Below the pieces are notes generated by a model, which did no database searches, was not told the origin of the DNA, and saw only the letters and a program-made list of their open reading frames with translations. A stretch of DNA of 64,000 nt from Saprospirales bacterium (GTDB lineage Bacteria > Bacteroidota > Bacteroidia > Chitinophagales > Saprospiraceae). The DNA lies in assembly GCA_016711045.1 (NCBI GenBank), contig JADJTT010000008.1, forward strand, positions 372,001 to 436,000. The letters run 5' to 3'. Below, in pieces: positions 39,383 to 47,980 of this stretch (its first letter is position 1; every line of letters begins with the position of its first letter). Position numbers and translations under genes: made by a program.

Positions 39383-40516
39383 TTAAAGTACCTTCAATAT
39401 CTCCTGCTCAATCTCCGCCGCTCCCCTCAAATTCACCGCAGCGATCTTGCCTTCACGGTCGATGAGGAAGGTGCGGGGAATGGAGTTTACGCCGTAGAGT
39501 TGTGCAGGCGCGCATTCCCATTTTTTCAGATCAGATACGTGGTAGGGCCAGGGAAGGCCATCTTTCTGGATCGCTTCTACCCAGCGTTGTTTCTGGCTTT
39601 TCATCTGGGCGTCGATGGCCTCTTGAGAGGGGAACTTGGCCATATCACTGGAAGCAAGGCCGTCGAGCGATACGCTGAAGACAGTAAAGCCTTTGTCTTT
39701 ATATTGGTTGTATACCTTTACCACATTCGGATTCTCCCGGCGGCAGGGGCCGCACCAGCTGGCCCAGAAGTCGAGCAGTACCACCTTGCCTTTGAGATCA
39801 GACAGCGCGTACTTCTTTCCGTCGGGGCTAGGCAGGTTGATATCCGGCGCCGGCATGCCGACCTGGATGCGCTGACCGGCTTGCTGCTGGGCGAAATACG
39901 TTTCCAACTGGCTGATGAATATCCCGTAGTTCAACGTGTTTTCGGAACCGGGGTAATCCTTTGTCAGACGGCTGTGAATGTTTTTATGCGTGCCAATAAA
40001 CTGCGGGTTTTGGCCCATCGTTTGAAAAGCCACCATCATGGCGCCCAGGGAACTGGAGCAGGTATCCACATATCCCTGAATGTTGTCGGGCAGGATCGTG
40101 CGGTTGTAAAGGCCTTTCATCAGTTCTACATAACTATACGAAGCCTTTGATCCCGTAAGGGTGAAGTTGTATTGAGAAAGCGTATTGAGGTCGCCGGTTA
40201 ATTGCAGGAGACCTTCCGTCCCGTCCAGGATGATCACGAACTTCTGGGCGCCGATCCGCATCCGGTATACGCCGGCTTCGAGGCCTTCGGGATAGTTAAA
40301 TTCAAAACTCCCGTTCGCATCTGCATCTACTTTATTCAATACCTGGTTGGCCTTGTTGATGATGACCTGATCGAGGTATACCTGCAAATTTGCCGCCCCC
40401 TGGACGGTCCCTTTTATTACGGTTCCCTTTACGGAAGCGGCCCCCTCGCTGTTGGCACATTGCATACCCATAAAAGCCGTCAGGACCAGGAGGAGTATCG
40501 AAATTTGATTTTTCAT
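39383..40516 (-). CDS. TlpA/peroxiredoxin-like thiol-disulfide lipoprotein with DUF4369-like N-terminal domain
   Basis: This 377-residue lipoprotein has the lipobox MGMQC (C20). An N-terminal beta-rich domain covers about 30-130 (VKGTVIKGTVQGAANLQVYLDQ) and resembles the DUF4369 domain. A helical middle follows. The C-terminal thioredoxin-like domain is at about 225-377 with the redox pair C255-G-P-C258 (FWASWCGPCRRENP) and a cis-Pro loop NSIPRTFLID. It should reduce or oxidise periplasmic disulfides, often for cytochrome c maturation or oxidative stress; the target is unknown. The cytochrome oxidase subunit gene lies next upstream on the same strand. Confidence 0.88.
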   Translation of the reverse strand: MKNQISILLLVLTAFMGMQCANSEGAASVKGTVIKGTVQGAANLQVYLDQVIINKANQVLNKVDADANGSFEFNYPEGLEAGVYRMRIGAQKFVIILDGTEGLLQLTGDLNTLSQYNFTLTGSKASYSYVELMKGLYNRTILPDNIQGYVDTCSSSLGAMMVAFQTMGQNPQFIGTHKNIHSRLTKDYPGSENTLNYGIFISQLETYFAQQQAGQRIQVGMPAPDINLPSPDGKKYALSDLKGKVVLLDFWASWCGPCRRENPNVVKVYNQYKDKGFTVFSVSLDGLASSDMAKFPSQEAIDAQMKSQKQRWVEAIQKDGLPWPYHVSDLKKWECAPAQLYGVNSIPRTFLIDREGKIAAVNLRGAAEIEQEILKVL

Positions 40517-40675
40517 AAGTAACTATTTTCTTTTTTCGTTTCAGGAAAATTCTGGTGAATTAGAAAAGGAACGCTTTGCGTCCGGAGATAGTTTTCCGAC
40601 TTTCTTGTCAGGCTATTTTAGTCCTTTCGAAAGAAAGCGCAAAGATAAGTAACCAATCAAAATAACAAAGAACAA

Positions 40676-41302
40676 TCACCGAAACAACTGATTCACAAAG
40701 AAGAACAGCACCAGATACACCCACAAACCATCCAGGAAATGCCAGTAGAGGGTGAGCAAGCTGAGCTTGAGGCGTTTTTCGGGATCGGAAAAATACACCA
40801 ATACGCTGACCTGGTCTTTCATTTGCTTGCGGGCCGTGCGCAGGAACATACCCAGAAAAGGGAGCCCGGCGATGACGTGGACGAAATGTAGTCCGGAGAT
40901 CAGGTAGAGATAGGAAGCAGAATTGCCGGAGTTGAATTGGATGTGTTGTGCAAGGAGCTGTCGCCACCCAAAAAACTGCATGATCAGGAAAAGGAGGGAG
41001 AGTCCGATGGTGATCGCCAGTGCCTGCTGGTATTGTGGGGTGTGGTCGGCTTTATAGGCCCGGCGCGCCCAGGTGATGGTGGCGCTGCTCCCCAGCAAGA
41101 GCAGGGTGTTGAACAGAAAGATCACCGGCAATCGGATAGGAGGCAGTGCGCTCTGTACCCGCGTATAGACCAACGCGCCCGTCAGGGCCAGGAAGAGCGC
41201 CGTGATGCCCATCAATACTAACACCAAAAGCACATTGTGCGGGTGGAACGCGAAATTATCGTATTCGTGGGTGGGGGCGTTGGATTTGGGTTGGTTGCGC
41301 AT
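40676..41302 (-). CDS. Haem-copper oxidase subunit III
   Basis: This 208-residue protein has five predicted membrane helices. It has the subunit III features RLPVIFLFNTLLLLGSSATITWARRA, GQ-like FFGWRQLLAQ, SGLHFVHVIAGLPFLG and the C-terminal LTLYWHFLDGLWVYLVLFFFV. It belongs to an aa3- or caa3-type cytochrome oxidase, but no subunit I or II gene is within the window, so it is an orphan here. This short form without the first two helices is common for Bacteroidota and quinol-type oxidases. The 160-bp upstream gap before the CysH-like gene is divergent. Confidence 0.88.
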   Translation of the reverse strand: MRNQPKSNAPTHEYDNFAFHPHNVLLVLVLMGITALFLALTGALVYTRVQSALPPIRLPVIFLFNTLLLLGSSATITWARRAYKADHTPQYQQALAITIGLSLLFLIMQFFGWRQLLAQHIQFNSGNSASYLYLISGLHFVHVIAGLPFLGMFLRTARKQMKDQVSVLVYFSDPEKRLKLSLLTLYWHFLDGLWVYLVLFFFVNQLFR

Positions 41303-41389
41303 ACCAAATTAAGTTTATTCATGAATTTACCGCGTAAAATGACAATTTTACCTTAATATTGCACCGGCCAAAAGGAAATTTCGACTGTT

Positions 41390-42133
41390 ATGGAACCTAT
41401 TGATACCTTACTGATTGATGCAAAGGTAAAACAGGCCAAATCGCTTAAGGGGCAAACCCCTGATTTGGCATTCCTGAACGAGGTGTTTTCCCCCCTTCCT
41501 GCCTTGGCTCGTATCCATCTTTTATACGCATTTTTCAAAAAAGAAGAAGTGTTGGTCACCTCTTCCTTTGGGGCCAATTCAGCCTTTTTGCTTTACCTGA
41601 TCAGCCTGGCAGTTTCTGCACAACCCATCTATTTTATCGATACCACCAACCACTTTCAGGAAACGCTGGATTACAAGAAGAAGCTGATGAAGCGCTTCCG
41701 GTTGGAAGTAATCGACGTATTGCCTGATCCGGAGGCAAATGCACGGACCAAAGAGGAGGAATGGTGGAAGGATCAACCCAAGGCCTGCTGTGCGATCAAT
41801 AAGGTGGCGCCCCTGGAGCCGATCAAAGCCCGCCATAAGGTTTGGATCTCCGGACTGATGGCTTTTCAGACACCTTTTCGGGCCCAGTTGAATGTATTTG
41901 AACAACAGGGCTCCATCTTGAAATTTCATCCCCTCATCAACTACTCCCAAGACCAGTTTGAACAGGAACGGGAGGAGATTGGTCTGCCCCGCCACCCACT
42001 TGAACTCCAGGGTTACGGCTCCATCGGATGCACCCACTGCACCGAGAGAGGAGAGGGGCGAAGCGGCCGCTGGGCCGGTTCCGGGCAAACCGAGTGCGGC
42101 CTTCACCCCGGCTTTTTTGAGGACAAGCGCTAA
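41390..42133 (+). CDS. cysH: Adenylyl-sulfate (APS)-type reductase, CysH family
   Basis: This 247-residue protein has the nucleotide loop TSSFGANSAFLL (about 57-68) and four cysteines, C133-C134 (KACCAINK) and C214-x-x-C217 (GCTHCTER). These mark the [4Fe-4S] assimilatory APS reductase class. The C-terminal RSGRWAGSGQTECGLH has the catalytic C236. It reduces APS (or PAPS) to sulfite using thioredoxin. No sulfate adenylyltransferase gene is adjacent. The start ATG precedes the conserved core by a normal distance. Confidence 0.9.
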   Translation: MEPIDTLLIDAKVKQAKSLKGQTPDLAFLNEVFSPLPALARIHLLYAFFKKEEVLVTSSFGANSAFLLYLISLAVSAQPIYFIDTTNHFQETLDYKKKLMKRFRLEVIDVLPDPEANARTKEEEWWKDQPKACCAINKVAPLEPIKARHKVWISGLMAFQTPFRAQLNVFEQQGSILKFHPLINYSQDQFEQEREEIGLPRHPLELQGYGSIGCTHCTERGEGRSGRWAGSGQTECGLHPGFFEDKR

Positions 42134-42151
42134 AATTCCGGCCATCTGCCG

Positions 42152-42159
42152 TATATTTG
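42152..42159 (+). promoter_or_regulatory. -7 element of etfBA
   Basis: TATATTTG matches the TAnnTTTG consensus, 35 bp before the etfB start codon. The -33 region has no clear TTTG at 19-21 bp. It lies 19 bp after the cysH stop codon. Confidence 0.5.
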
Positions 42160-42194
42160 CGCTGCCATTAATTCAGCTTTAACCAATTTGCCTT

Positions 42195-42935
42195 ATGAAA
42201 TTACTCGTCTGTATCAGCAAGACGCCGGATACGACCGCCAAGATTAGTTTCTCAGCGGATAACAAGGAGTTTAACTCCGCCGGTGTTCAATACATCCTCA
42301 ACCCCTATGATGAATGGTATTCGTTGGTTCGCGCACTGGAACTCGTGGAGAAACAGAGCGGCACCGTTACGGTTATTCACGTAGGCCCGGCAGAAAATGA
42401 AACCCTCATTCGCAAAGCGCTCGCCATCGGCGCACACGATGCCGTGCGGATCGATGCCCAACCTTCCAGCGCCCTTTTTGTAGCCAAACAAATTGCCGAA
42501 TTTGCCAAGGGACAAGGATACGACGCCATTTTCTGCGGGAAAGAAACCATCGACTATAACGGATCGGAAGTTGGTCCGATGATCGCCGAATTGCTCGATC
42601 TGCCCTTCCTCTCCTTCGCCAATCACCTCGAGTATGACGGCGCAAAAGCCACCGTCAGCCGGGATATCGGAGATGGTACGGAAGTGGTGGAAGTCGAAAT
42701 GCCCTTTGTCCTCAGTGCCGCCAAAGACCTGGCCGAACAGCGCATTCCCAACATGATGGGGATCATGAAAGCCAAGCAAAAGCCCCTGCAAGTAGTAGCT
42801 CCCGTCCCCTTTGAAGACAAGGTGGAAATTGTAGCCTACGAGCTGCCTCCCGCCAAATCGTCCGTCAAACTGGTCGATCCGGAAAATATGGACGAGCTGG
42901 TACGGCTGTTGCACGAAGAAGCGAAAGCGATCTAA
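42195..42935 (+). CDS. etfB: Electron transfer flavoprotein beta subunit
   Basis: This 246-residue protein has the EtfB N-terminus KLLVCISKTPDT, the AMP-binding region around YDAIFCGKETIDYNGSEVGPMIAELL, and the signature VEVEMPFVLSAAKDLAEQRIPNMMGIMKAKQKP. It pairs with EtfA (next gene) to carry electrons from acyl-CoA dehydrogenases to the quinone pool. The two genes are 22 bp apart and form an operon. A -7 promoter element lies just upstream. Confidence 0.94.
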   Translation: MKLLVCISKTPDTTAKISFSADNKEFNSAGVQYILNPYDEWYSLVRALELVEKQSGTVTVIHVGPAENETLIRKALAIGAHDAVRIDAQPSSALFVAKQIAEFAKGQGYDAIFCGKETIDYNGSEVGPMIAELLDLPFLSFANHLEYDGAKATVSRDIGDGTEVVEVEMPFVLSAAKDLAEQRIPNMMGIMKAKQKPLQVVAPVPFEDKVEIVAYELPPAKSSVKLVDPENMDELVRLLHEEAKAI

Positions 42936-42957
42936 TAAACTCAAAAACCAAAAAAAA

Positions 42958-43917
42958 ATGTCAGTATTAGTATACGTTGAACATCATAATGGCGCATTCA
43001 AAAAAGCAGCATATGAGGCAGTGACCTATGGCCGCAAGACCGCCGATGCGTTAGGCATTCCCTGTGTGGCGCTCGTGTTGGGCGCAGCAGACGGCGCCGG
43101 CGAATTGGGCGCTTATGGCGCTACCCGGGTATTGCAGGTGCAGGATCCTGCATTCAGCGCCTTCGATAGCCAGGTATATGCCAGCGTCATCGCGCAGGCT
43201 GCAGAATCGGTAGGCGCCAAGGTGGTCATCTTGTCGCATTCCGCCGACGGAAAGGCTCTGCTGGGCCGCCTGGCCGTTCGCCTCGATGCAGGGTCTGTGT
43301 CGGGCGCTACGGCTGTGCCGACAACTGAGGGGGGATTCCGGGTGCGCAAAAACGTGTTTTCCGGAAAAGCCATCGCCGAATATGAACTGACCACCGATAA
43401 AAAAGTGATTTCCGTGATGGGCAACTCCATCCCGCCCGAAAAACTGGGCGCTCCGATAAATGTGGAGGCACTATCAGTAACGGTGCCCACCCCTAAAATT
43501 CGGATGGTAGCGATCAAACGTATTGAAGGAAACATCCCCTTGCCCGAAGCAGAAATCGTGGTATCTGCCGGCCGCGGCTTGAAAGGCCCGGAGCATTGGA
43601 ATATCGTGGAAGACCTGGGCGATGTGCTCGGAGCTACCCTCGCCTGCTCGCGCCCGGTGGCCGATAGCGACTGGCGCCCACACCACGAACACGTGGGCCA
43701 AACCGGCCTCGTCATTCGCCCCAATTTGTATATCGCCATCGGTATCTCCGGGGCTATCCAGCACCTTGCCGGTGTCAATAACTCCAAGGTCATCGTGGTC
43801 ATCAACAAAGACCCCGAAGCGCCTTTCTTTAAAGCCGCTGATTACGGCGTCGTAGGCGATCTGTTTGAGGTCGTACCAAGGCTTACGGAGGCTGTGAAGA
43901 AGTTTAAGGCTTCTTAA
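42958..43917 (+). CDS. etfA: Electron transfer flavoprotein alpha subunit
   Basis: This 319-residue protein has the FAD-binding C-terminal domain: VVSAGRGLKGPEHWNIVEDL, SRPVADSDWRPHHEHVGQTG, IAIGISGAIQHLAGVNNSKVIVVIN and the end DYGVVGDLFEVVPRL. The start ATG follows an A-rich stretch 22 bp after etfB. It forms the ETF heterodimer with EtfB. Its 3' end is followed within 10 bp by a GTTTATAAG-type inverted repeat. Confidence 0.94.
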   Translation: MSVLVYVEHHNGAFKKAAYEAVTYGRKTADALGIPCVALVLGAADGAGELGAYGATRVLQVQDPAFSAFDSQVYASVIAQAAESVGAKVVILSHSADGKALLGRLAVRLDAGSVSGATAVPTTEGGFRVRKNVFSGKAIAEYELTTDKKVISVMGNSIPPEKLGAPINVEALSVTVPTPKIRMVAIKRIEGNIPLPEAEIVVSAGRGLKGPEHWNIVEDLGDVLGATLACSRPVADSDWRPHHEHVGQTGLVIRPNLYIAIGISGAIQHLAGVNNSKVIVVINKDPEAPFFKAADYGVVGDLFEVVPRLTEAVKKFKAS

Positions 43918-43923
43918 GGGGCG

Positions 43924-44013
43924 TTTTGAGGTTTATAAGGTTTAGTTTGACAAGTTTAGCTTAATGAATTTAAACTAAACCTCCTAAACTTTATAAACCT
44001 TATAAACTTTTTT
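43924..44013. repeat. Inverted GTTTATAAG/GTTTAG repeat after etfA
   Basis: GAGGTTTATAAGGTTTAGTT and following bases on the left are matched by AACTAAACCTCCTAAAC and TTTATAAACCTTATAAAC on the right, with TTAATGAATTTAA in the loop. It is related in sequence to the 9-bp array at 26,192. It ends in a T-run and directly precedes the rpsO promoter, so it probably terminates the etf transcript. Confidence 0.7.
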
Positions 44014-44016
44014 AAG

Positions 44017-44024
44017 TACCTTTG
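44017..44024 (+). promoter_or_regulatory. -7 element of rpsO
   Basis: TACCTTTG matches TAnnTTTG, 50 bp before the rpsO ATG. The upstream bases belong to the inverted repeat that follows etfA, so no clean -33 box is visible. Confidence 0.55.
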
Positions 44025-44073
44025 CGCCGCTGTAACATGATTTTCGTAATCACCAACGGTTTAAAACTACAAA

Positions 44074-44349
44074 ATGGCAGTTTATTTAACAAAAGAAAAG
44101 GAAGCAGAGATCTTTCAAGAGCACGGGGGGAGTGAAAACAACACCGGCTCAATAGAAGGGCAAGTAGCCCTCATCACCTTTCGCATTAAAAGCCTTTCCG
44201 AACATCTCAAGGCAAATAACAAGGACCACTCTTGTCGCCGTTCCCTCCTTCGGTTGGTAGCTCAGCGCAAAAAGCACCTTAAATATTTAGAGCGCAAGGA
44301 CATCCAACGCTATAGAGCAATCATTGAGAAGTTAGGCCTTCGCGGTTAA
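44074..44349 (+). CDS. rpsO: 30S ribosomal protein S15
   Basis: This 91-residue protein is a normal-length S15. It has HGGSENNTGSIEGQVALITFRIKSLSEHLKANNKDHSCRRSLLRLVAQRKKHLKYL, covering the four-helix fold that binds the 16S central domain. It is followed by a strong terminator and then pnp, the rpsO-pnp order found in many bacteria. S15 often represses its own translation through its leader; no leader structure was worked out here. Confidence 0.96.
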   Translation: MAVYLTKEKEAEIFQEHGGSENNTGSIEGQVALITFRIKSLSEHLKANNKDHSCRRSLLRLVAQRKKHLKYLERKDIQRYRAIIEKLGLRG

Positions 44350-44356
44350 TGAGAAA

Positions 44357-44392
44357 CAAAAGTGTTCTGTGCATGCAGAACACTTTTGCTTT
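44357..44392 (+). terminator. Terminator between rpsO and pnp
   Basis: A perfect 13-bp stem, CAAAAGTGTTCTG, with loop TGCATG is followed by CTTTTTC. It starts 8 bp after the rpsO stop codon, so pnp probably has its own promoter or depends on read-through. Confidence 0.85.
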
Positions 44393-44460
44393 TTCGATCT
44401 CTCCTTCCCCTGGGCATGCAAATGCATCCCTCTTATTCACAATTCTAACGTTCATTTACA

Positions 44461-46701
44461 ATGGGTCAACAAATCCCAATTTCGACTTCCTTTCAATTGC
44501 CTGACGGCCGGGAGGTAGTCATCGAAACCGGCAAACTTGCCACTCAAGCCGATGGTTCCGTCGTCGTACGTGTCGGCAATACCATGCTATTTGCGGTGGT
44601 TGTTTCTGCGAAAGAAATGAAAGAAGACCAGAACTTTTTTCCGCTTTCAGTAGATTACCAGGAAAGATTCGCGGCTGCCGGCCGTATCCCCGGCAACTTC
44701 TTCCGCCGGGAAGGAAAACTTTCCGATAACGAAGTGCTGATCTGCCGCCTGGTAGACCGGGCTATCCGCCCGCTCTTCCCCGATGAATACATGAATGAAA
44801 CCCAGGTGATCATCAATCTCATCTCGGGCGAAAAAGAAGAATCACCCGATGCGTATGTCGCCCTTGCTGCTTCTGCTGCATTGTCCGTTTCCAATATCCC
44901 CTTTCAGGGCCCCATATCCGAAGTGCGTGTGGCCCGTATCAAAGGCGAATTTCAGGTGAATCCGCGCAAACCCGCGTTGGACGAGGCAGATATCAACCTC
45001 ATCATCGCCGCTTCCATGGAGAACGTGGTGATGGTGGAAGGCGAATCGAATGAATGCTCCGAGCGCGACCTGGTTGAAGCTATCAAAGTGGGACATGAAG
45101 CTATTAAAACGCAGATCAAGGCCCAGCTCGACCTGGCCGCTAAAGTCGGCGAAAAAGCGAGTGTGAAACGCGAAGTAATACCGGCAGTGGAAGACGAAGA
45201 CCTCAAAAAGTGGATCGACGACTATGCACGCGCTAAACTCAACGAAGTTGCCCATGGATTTCTCGACAAGGCAGCCCGTAAAGACCGCTTCTCCGAGATC
45301 AAAACCGAAATGGTGGAGGCCCTTACCACCGACCGAGGCGAAGAATACGTGGAGGAAAAAGGCAAGCTGGTCAGCCGCTATTTCGATAAGCTGAAGAAAG
45401 ACGTGGTGCGCAAAATGGTGCTCGACGAAAAAGTGCGCCTCGATGGTCGCGGGCTGGAAGATATCCGCCCGATCTGGTGTGAGGTCAACTACCTGCCTTC
45501 CTCGCATGGCTCGGCCATCTTTACGCGTGGAGAAACTCAGGCACTGACCTCCATGACCCTGGGCACCAAGCTCGACTCGATCATGCTCGACAACGCCCTG
45601 GATATGAAGTTTGACCGCTTCATCCTCCACTACAACTTCCCGGGCTTCTCCGTAGGGGAAGTGAAGCCGCAACGCGGACCTGGTCGCCGCGAAGTAGGCC
45701 ACGCCAACCTGGCCAGCCGCTCTTTGCGCAAAGTGCTGCCGGATGTGTTCCCTTACACCATGCGTATCGTCTCCGATATCCTGGAAAGTAATGGCTCCTC
45801 CTCGATGGCTACCGTCTGTGCCGGCTCCCTGGCGATGATGGATGGTGGGGTACAGTTGAAATCTCCTGTGTCAGGTATTGCGATGGGACTGATCGCCGAA
45901 GGCGGTAAAGCCGCTGTATTGAGCGATGTCCTCGGCGACGAAGATGCACTCGGCGATATGGACTTCAAGGTTACCGGTACCGTAAACGGGATCACGGGTT
46001 GCCAGATGGACATCAAGGTCGATGGCATGCCCTACGAGTTGCTCGAGCAAGCCCTCGAACAAGCCCGTCGCGGACGTCTGCACATCCTCGAGGAAATGAA
46101 GAAGACCATCGATGCACCGCGCGAAGATTACAAACCGCACGCTCCGCGTATCGTCGAACTGATCATCGAGAAGAGCTATATCGGCGCAGTGATCGGCCCA
46201 GGTGGGAAAGTGATCCAGGATATTCAGGAAAGAACAGGTACTTCCATCAATATTGAGGAAGTGGATAATAAAGGCGTGATCAACGTCTCCAGCAACAACC
46301 TGGAAGGCATTGAGGCGGCGCTTAGGATCATCCGCCAGATTACTTTCACTCCCGAGATGGGTGATGTCTATGAAGCAGTCGTAAAATCAGTGATGCCTTA
46401 CGGGGTATTCGTCGAATTCCACGGCAAGAGCGGGCTGCTCCACGTTTCGGAGATGTCGCATAGCCGGATCGACAATGTCGAAAGTGTCTTCAAGGAAGGC
46501 GACCTGGTGAAAGTCAAACTCATCGGGGTCGATCAGAAGACCGGCAAACTGCGCCTGTCGGCAAAAGCCCTCATGCCGGGCGGCCGGGAAGACAAAGGCG
46601 AAGGCAATGATGACCGCGGTGGTAGAGATCGCGGTGGAAATCGCGATGGAGGAGACAGAGGAAGACGCCGCGATGATGATAAGCGAGATCATCGCCACTA
46701 A
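44461..46701 (+). CDS. pnp: Polyribonucleotide nucleotidyltransferase (PNPase)
   Basis: This 746-residue protein has two RNase PH domains (about 15-225 and 310-540, joined by a helical linker). Signatures include YQERFAAAGRIPGNFFRREG, the second-domain FTRGETQALTSMTLGT, and VCAGSLAMMDGGV followed by SGIAMGLI. KH follows (about 555-615, IGAVIGPGGKVIQDIQE), then S1 (about 625-695, GDVYEAVVKSVMPYGVFVEF). The last ~40 residues are an Arg/Gly/Asp-rich tail. It degrades RNA phosphorolytically 3' to 5' and can add tails. It follows rpsO as in many bacteria and ends with its own terminator. Confidence 0.96.
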   Translation: MGQQIPISTSFQLPDGREVVIETGKLATQADGSVVVRVGNTMLFAVVVSAKEMKEDQNFFPLSVDYQERFAAAGRIPGNFFRREGKLSDNEVLICRLVDRAIRPLFPDEYMNETQVIINLISGEKEESPDAYVALAASAALSVSNIPFQGPISEVRVARIKGEFQVNPRKPALDEADINLIIAASMENVVMVEGESNECSERDLVEAIKVGHEAIKTQIKAQLDLAAKVGEKASVKREVIPAVEDEDLKKWIDDYARAKLNEVAHGFLDKAARKDRFSEIKTEMVEALTTDRGEEYVEEKGKLVSRYFDKLKKDVVRKMVLDEKVRLDGRGLEDIRPIWCEVNYLPSSHGSAIFTRGETQALTSMTLGTKLDSIMLDNALDMKFDRFILHYNFPGFSVGEVKPQRGPGRREVGHANLASRSLRKVLPDVFPYTMRIVSDILESNGSSSMATVCAGSLAMMDGGVQLKSPVSGIAMGLIAEGGKAAVLSDVLGDEDALGDMDFKVTGTVNGITGCQMDIKVDGMPYELLEQALEQARRGRLHILEEMKKTIDAPREDYKPHAPRIVELIIEKSYIGAVIGPGGKVIQDIQERTGTSINIEEVDNKGVINVSSNNLEGIEAALRIIRQITFTPEMGDVYEAVVKSVMPYGVFVEFHGKSGLLHVSEMSHSRIDNVESVFKEGDLVKVKLIGVDQKTGKLRLSAKALMPGGREDKGEGNDDRGGRDRGGNRDGGDRGRRRDDDKRDHRH

Positions 46702-46724
46702 CCTTCAACGGACTTGATACCGAA

Positions 46725-46758
46725 AAGGGCGCTACAGCAGTACTGTAGCGCCCTTCTT
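46725..46758 (+). terminator. Rho-independent terminator after pnp
   Basis: A 13-bp stem, AAGGGCGCTACAG, with loop CAGTA is followed by CTTATTTT, 24 bp after the stop codon. Confidence 0.85.
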
Positions 46759-47032
46759 ATTTTCCGGACTGTGACAAAATAGCCTTTTTTTCGTCCTTAC
46801 AAAGGAACGTATACTAACCTCGCTACGTTTAAAAGGCTAGCAGGAGAACTTTTTCAAATGAAAGCGTGTTCCTTGGTGTGAGAGAAGGCTTAAGCTAATT
46901 TTTTCAAAAAGTCAAGTTTTTTTTAAAATGATTCATTCTTTTTCCGGTATTTTCGTAGCAGCAGGAGCGACCCGGTGAAAGACAGTACTCCTACATTATC
47001 CCATTTACATATTCAAAACTAAACCCCAAGGT
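46759..47032. other. Leader/promoter region of rpoD (no gene seen)
   Basis: Between the pnp terminator and rpoD there is AT-rich DNA with several T-runs and no plausible open frame. TATTTTCG at 46,948-46,955 resembles the -7 consensus with one mismatch, 85 bp before the rpoD start. I see no repeat of the families found elsewhere in the window. Confidence 0.4.
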
Positions 47033-47896
47033 ATGCGGCAATTAAAAATTACTAATAAGATCACCACACGGGAAAGCCTGGCGCTCGATAAGTACCTGAA
47101 TGATATCGGGAAAATCGATATGCTGACGGCAGACGAAGAGGCTGACCTGGCCAGAAGGATCCGGGCAGGCGACCAATGGGCATTGGAACGCCTCACCAAG
47201 GCCAACCTCCGCTTTGTGGTGTCGGTAGCCAAACAATATCAAAACCAGGGACTTTCCCTCAGTGACCTCATCAACGAGGGCAATGTCGGCTTGATGAAAG
47301 CCGCCAAACGATTCGACGAAACCAAGGGTTTTAAATTTATCTCCTATGCCGTCTGGTGGATTCGCCAATCCATCCTCCAGGCTATTGTGGAATACTCCCG
47401 CATCGTTCGCCTTCCCCTCAATAAGGTGGGCTCCTACAATAAAGTAAACGAAGCGTATCTTGCTTTTATTCAGGAATTTGAACGCGAACCGACTAACGAA
47501 GAATTGGCTGATTTGCTCGAAATGTCGGCTAAGGAAGTCTCCAATATGCTCAAAGGCGGTGGCCGCCACTTGTCGGTCGACGCCCCGCTTAGTGGGGAAG
47601 ACGGCGACTCTACCATGCTCGACGTGCTACCCGATGATGACATGAGCCCCGATACGAACCTGATGGAACAATCGCTCAAGGAGGAAGTCCAGCAAGGCCT
47701 TTCCATCCTTTCCCCCAGGGAGGTGGAAGTGCTTTCCGCTTACTACGGACTCAACGGGCACAAACCGCTCACGCTCGAAGAGATCGGCGAATTGTACGGG
47801 CTGACCCGCGAACGGGTTCGCCAGATTAAAGAACGGGCGATCCGGAGACTCCGCAAGTCGTACAACCGGAATGCCCTGAAATCTTACCTCGGTTAA
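47033..47896 (+). CDS. rpoD: Primary RNA polymerase sigma factor
   Basis: This 287-residue protein is the short primary sigma factor typical of Bacteroidota, without a long region 1.1. It has region 1.2 (LDKYLNDIGKIDMLTADEEADLARRIRAGD), region 2 (NLRFVVSVAKQYQNQGLSLSDLINEGNVGLMKAA, FKFISYAVWWIRQSI), region 3, and region 4 (LSPREVEVLSAYYGLNG, GLTRERVRQIKERAIRRLR). It directs RNA polymerase to the TTTG/TAnnTTTG promoters noted across this window. Confidence 0.96.
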   Translation: MRQLKITNKITTRESLALDKYLNDIGKIDMLTADEEADLARRIRAGDQWALERLTKANLRFVVSVAKQYQNQGLSLSDLINEGNVGLMKAAKRFDETKGFKFISYAVWWIRQSILQAIVEYSRIVRLPLNKVGSYNKVNEAYLAFIQEFEREPTNEELADLLEMSAKEVSNMLKGGGRHLSVDAPLSGEDGDSTMLDVLPDDDMSPDTNLMEQSLKEEVQQGLSILSPREVEVLSAYYGLNGHKPLTLEEIGELYGLTRERVRQIKERAIRRLRKSYNRNALKSYLG

Positions 47897-47917
47897 TAAA
47901 CAGCAGACATAAACACA

Positions 47918-47954
47918 AAAAGGCCTTCTCATCTCGAGAAGGCCTTTTGTTTTT
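47918..47954 (+). terminator. Rho-independent terminator after rpoD
   Basis: A 13-bp stem, AAAAGGCCTTCTC, with loop ATCTC is followed by GTTTTT, 21 bp after the stop codon. Confidence 0.85.
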
Positions 47955-47980
47955 AGGAACATTCTTCGGAACTTAGACCC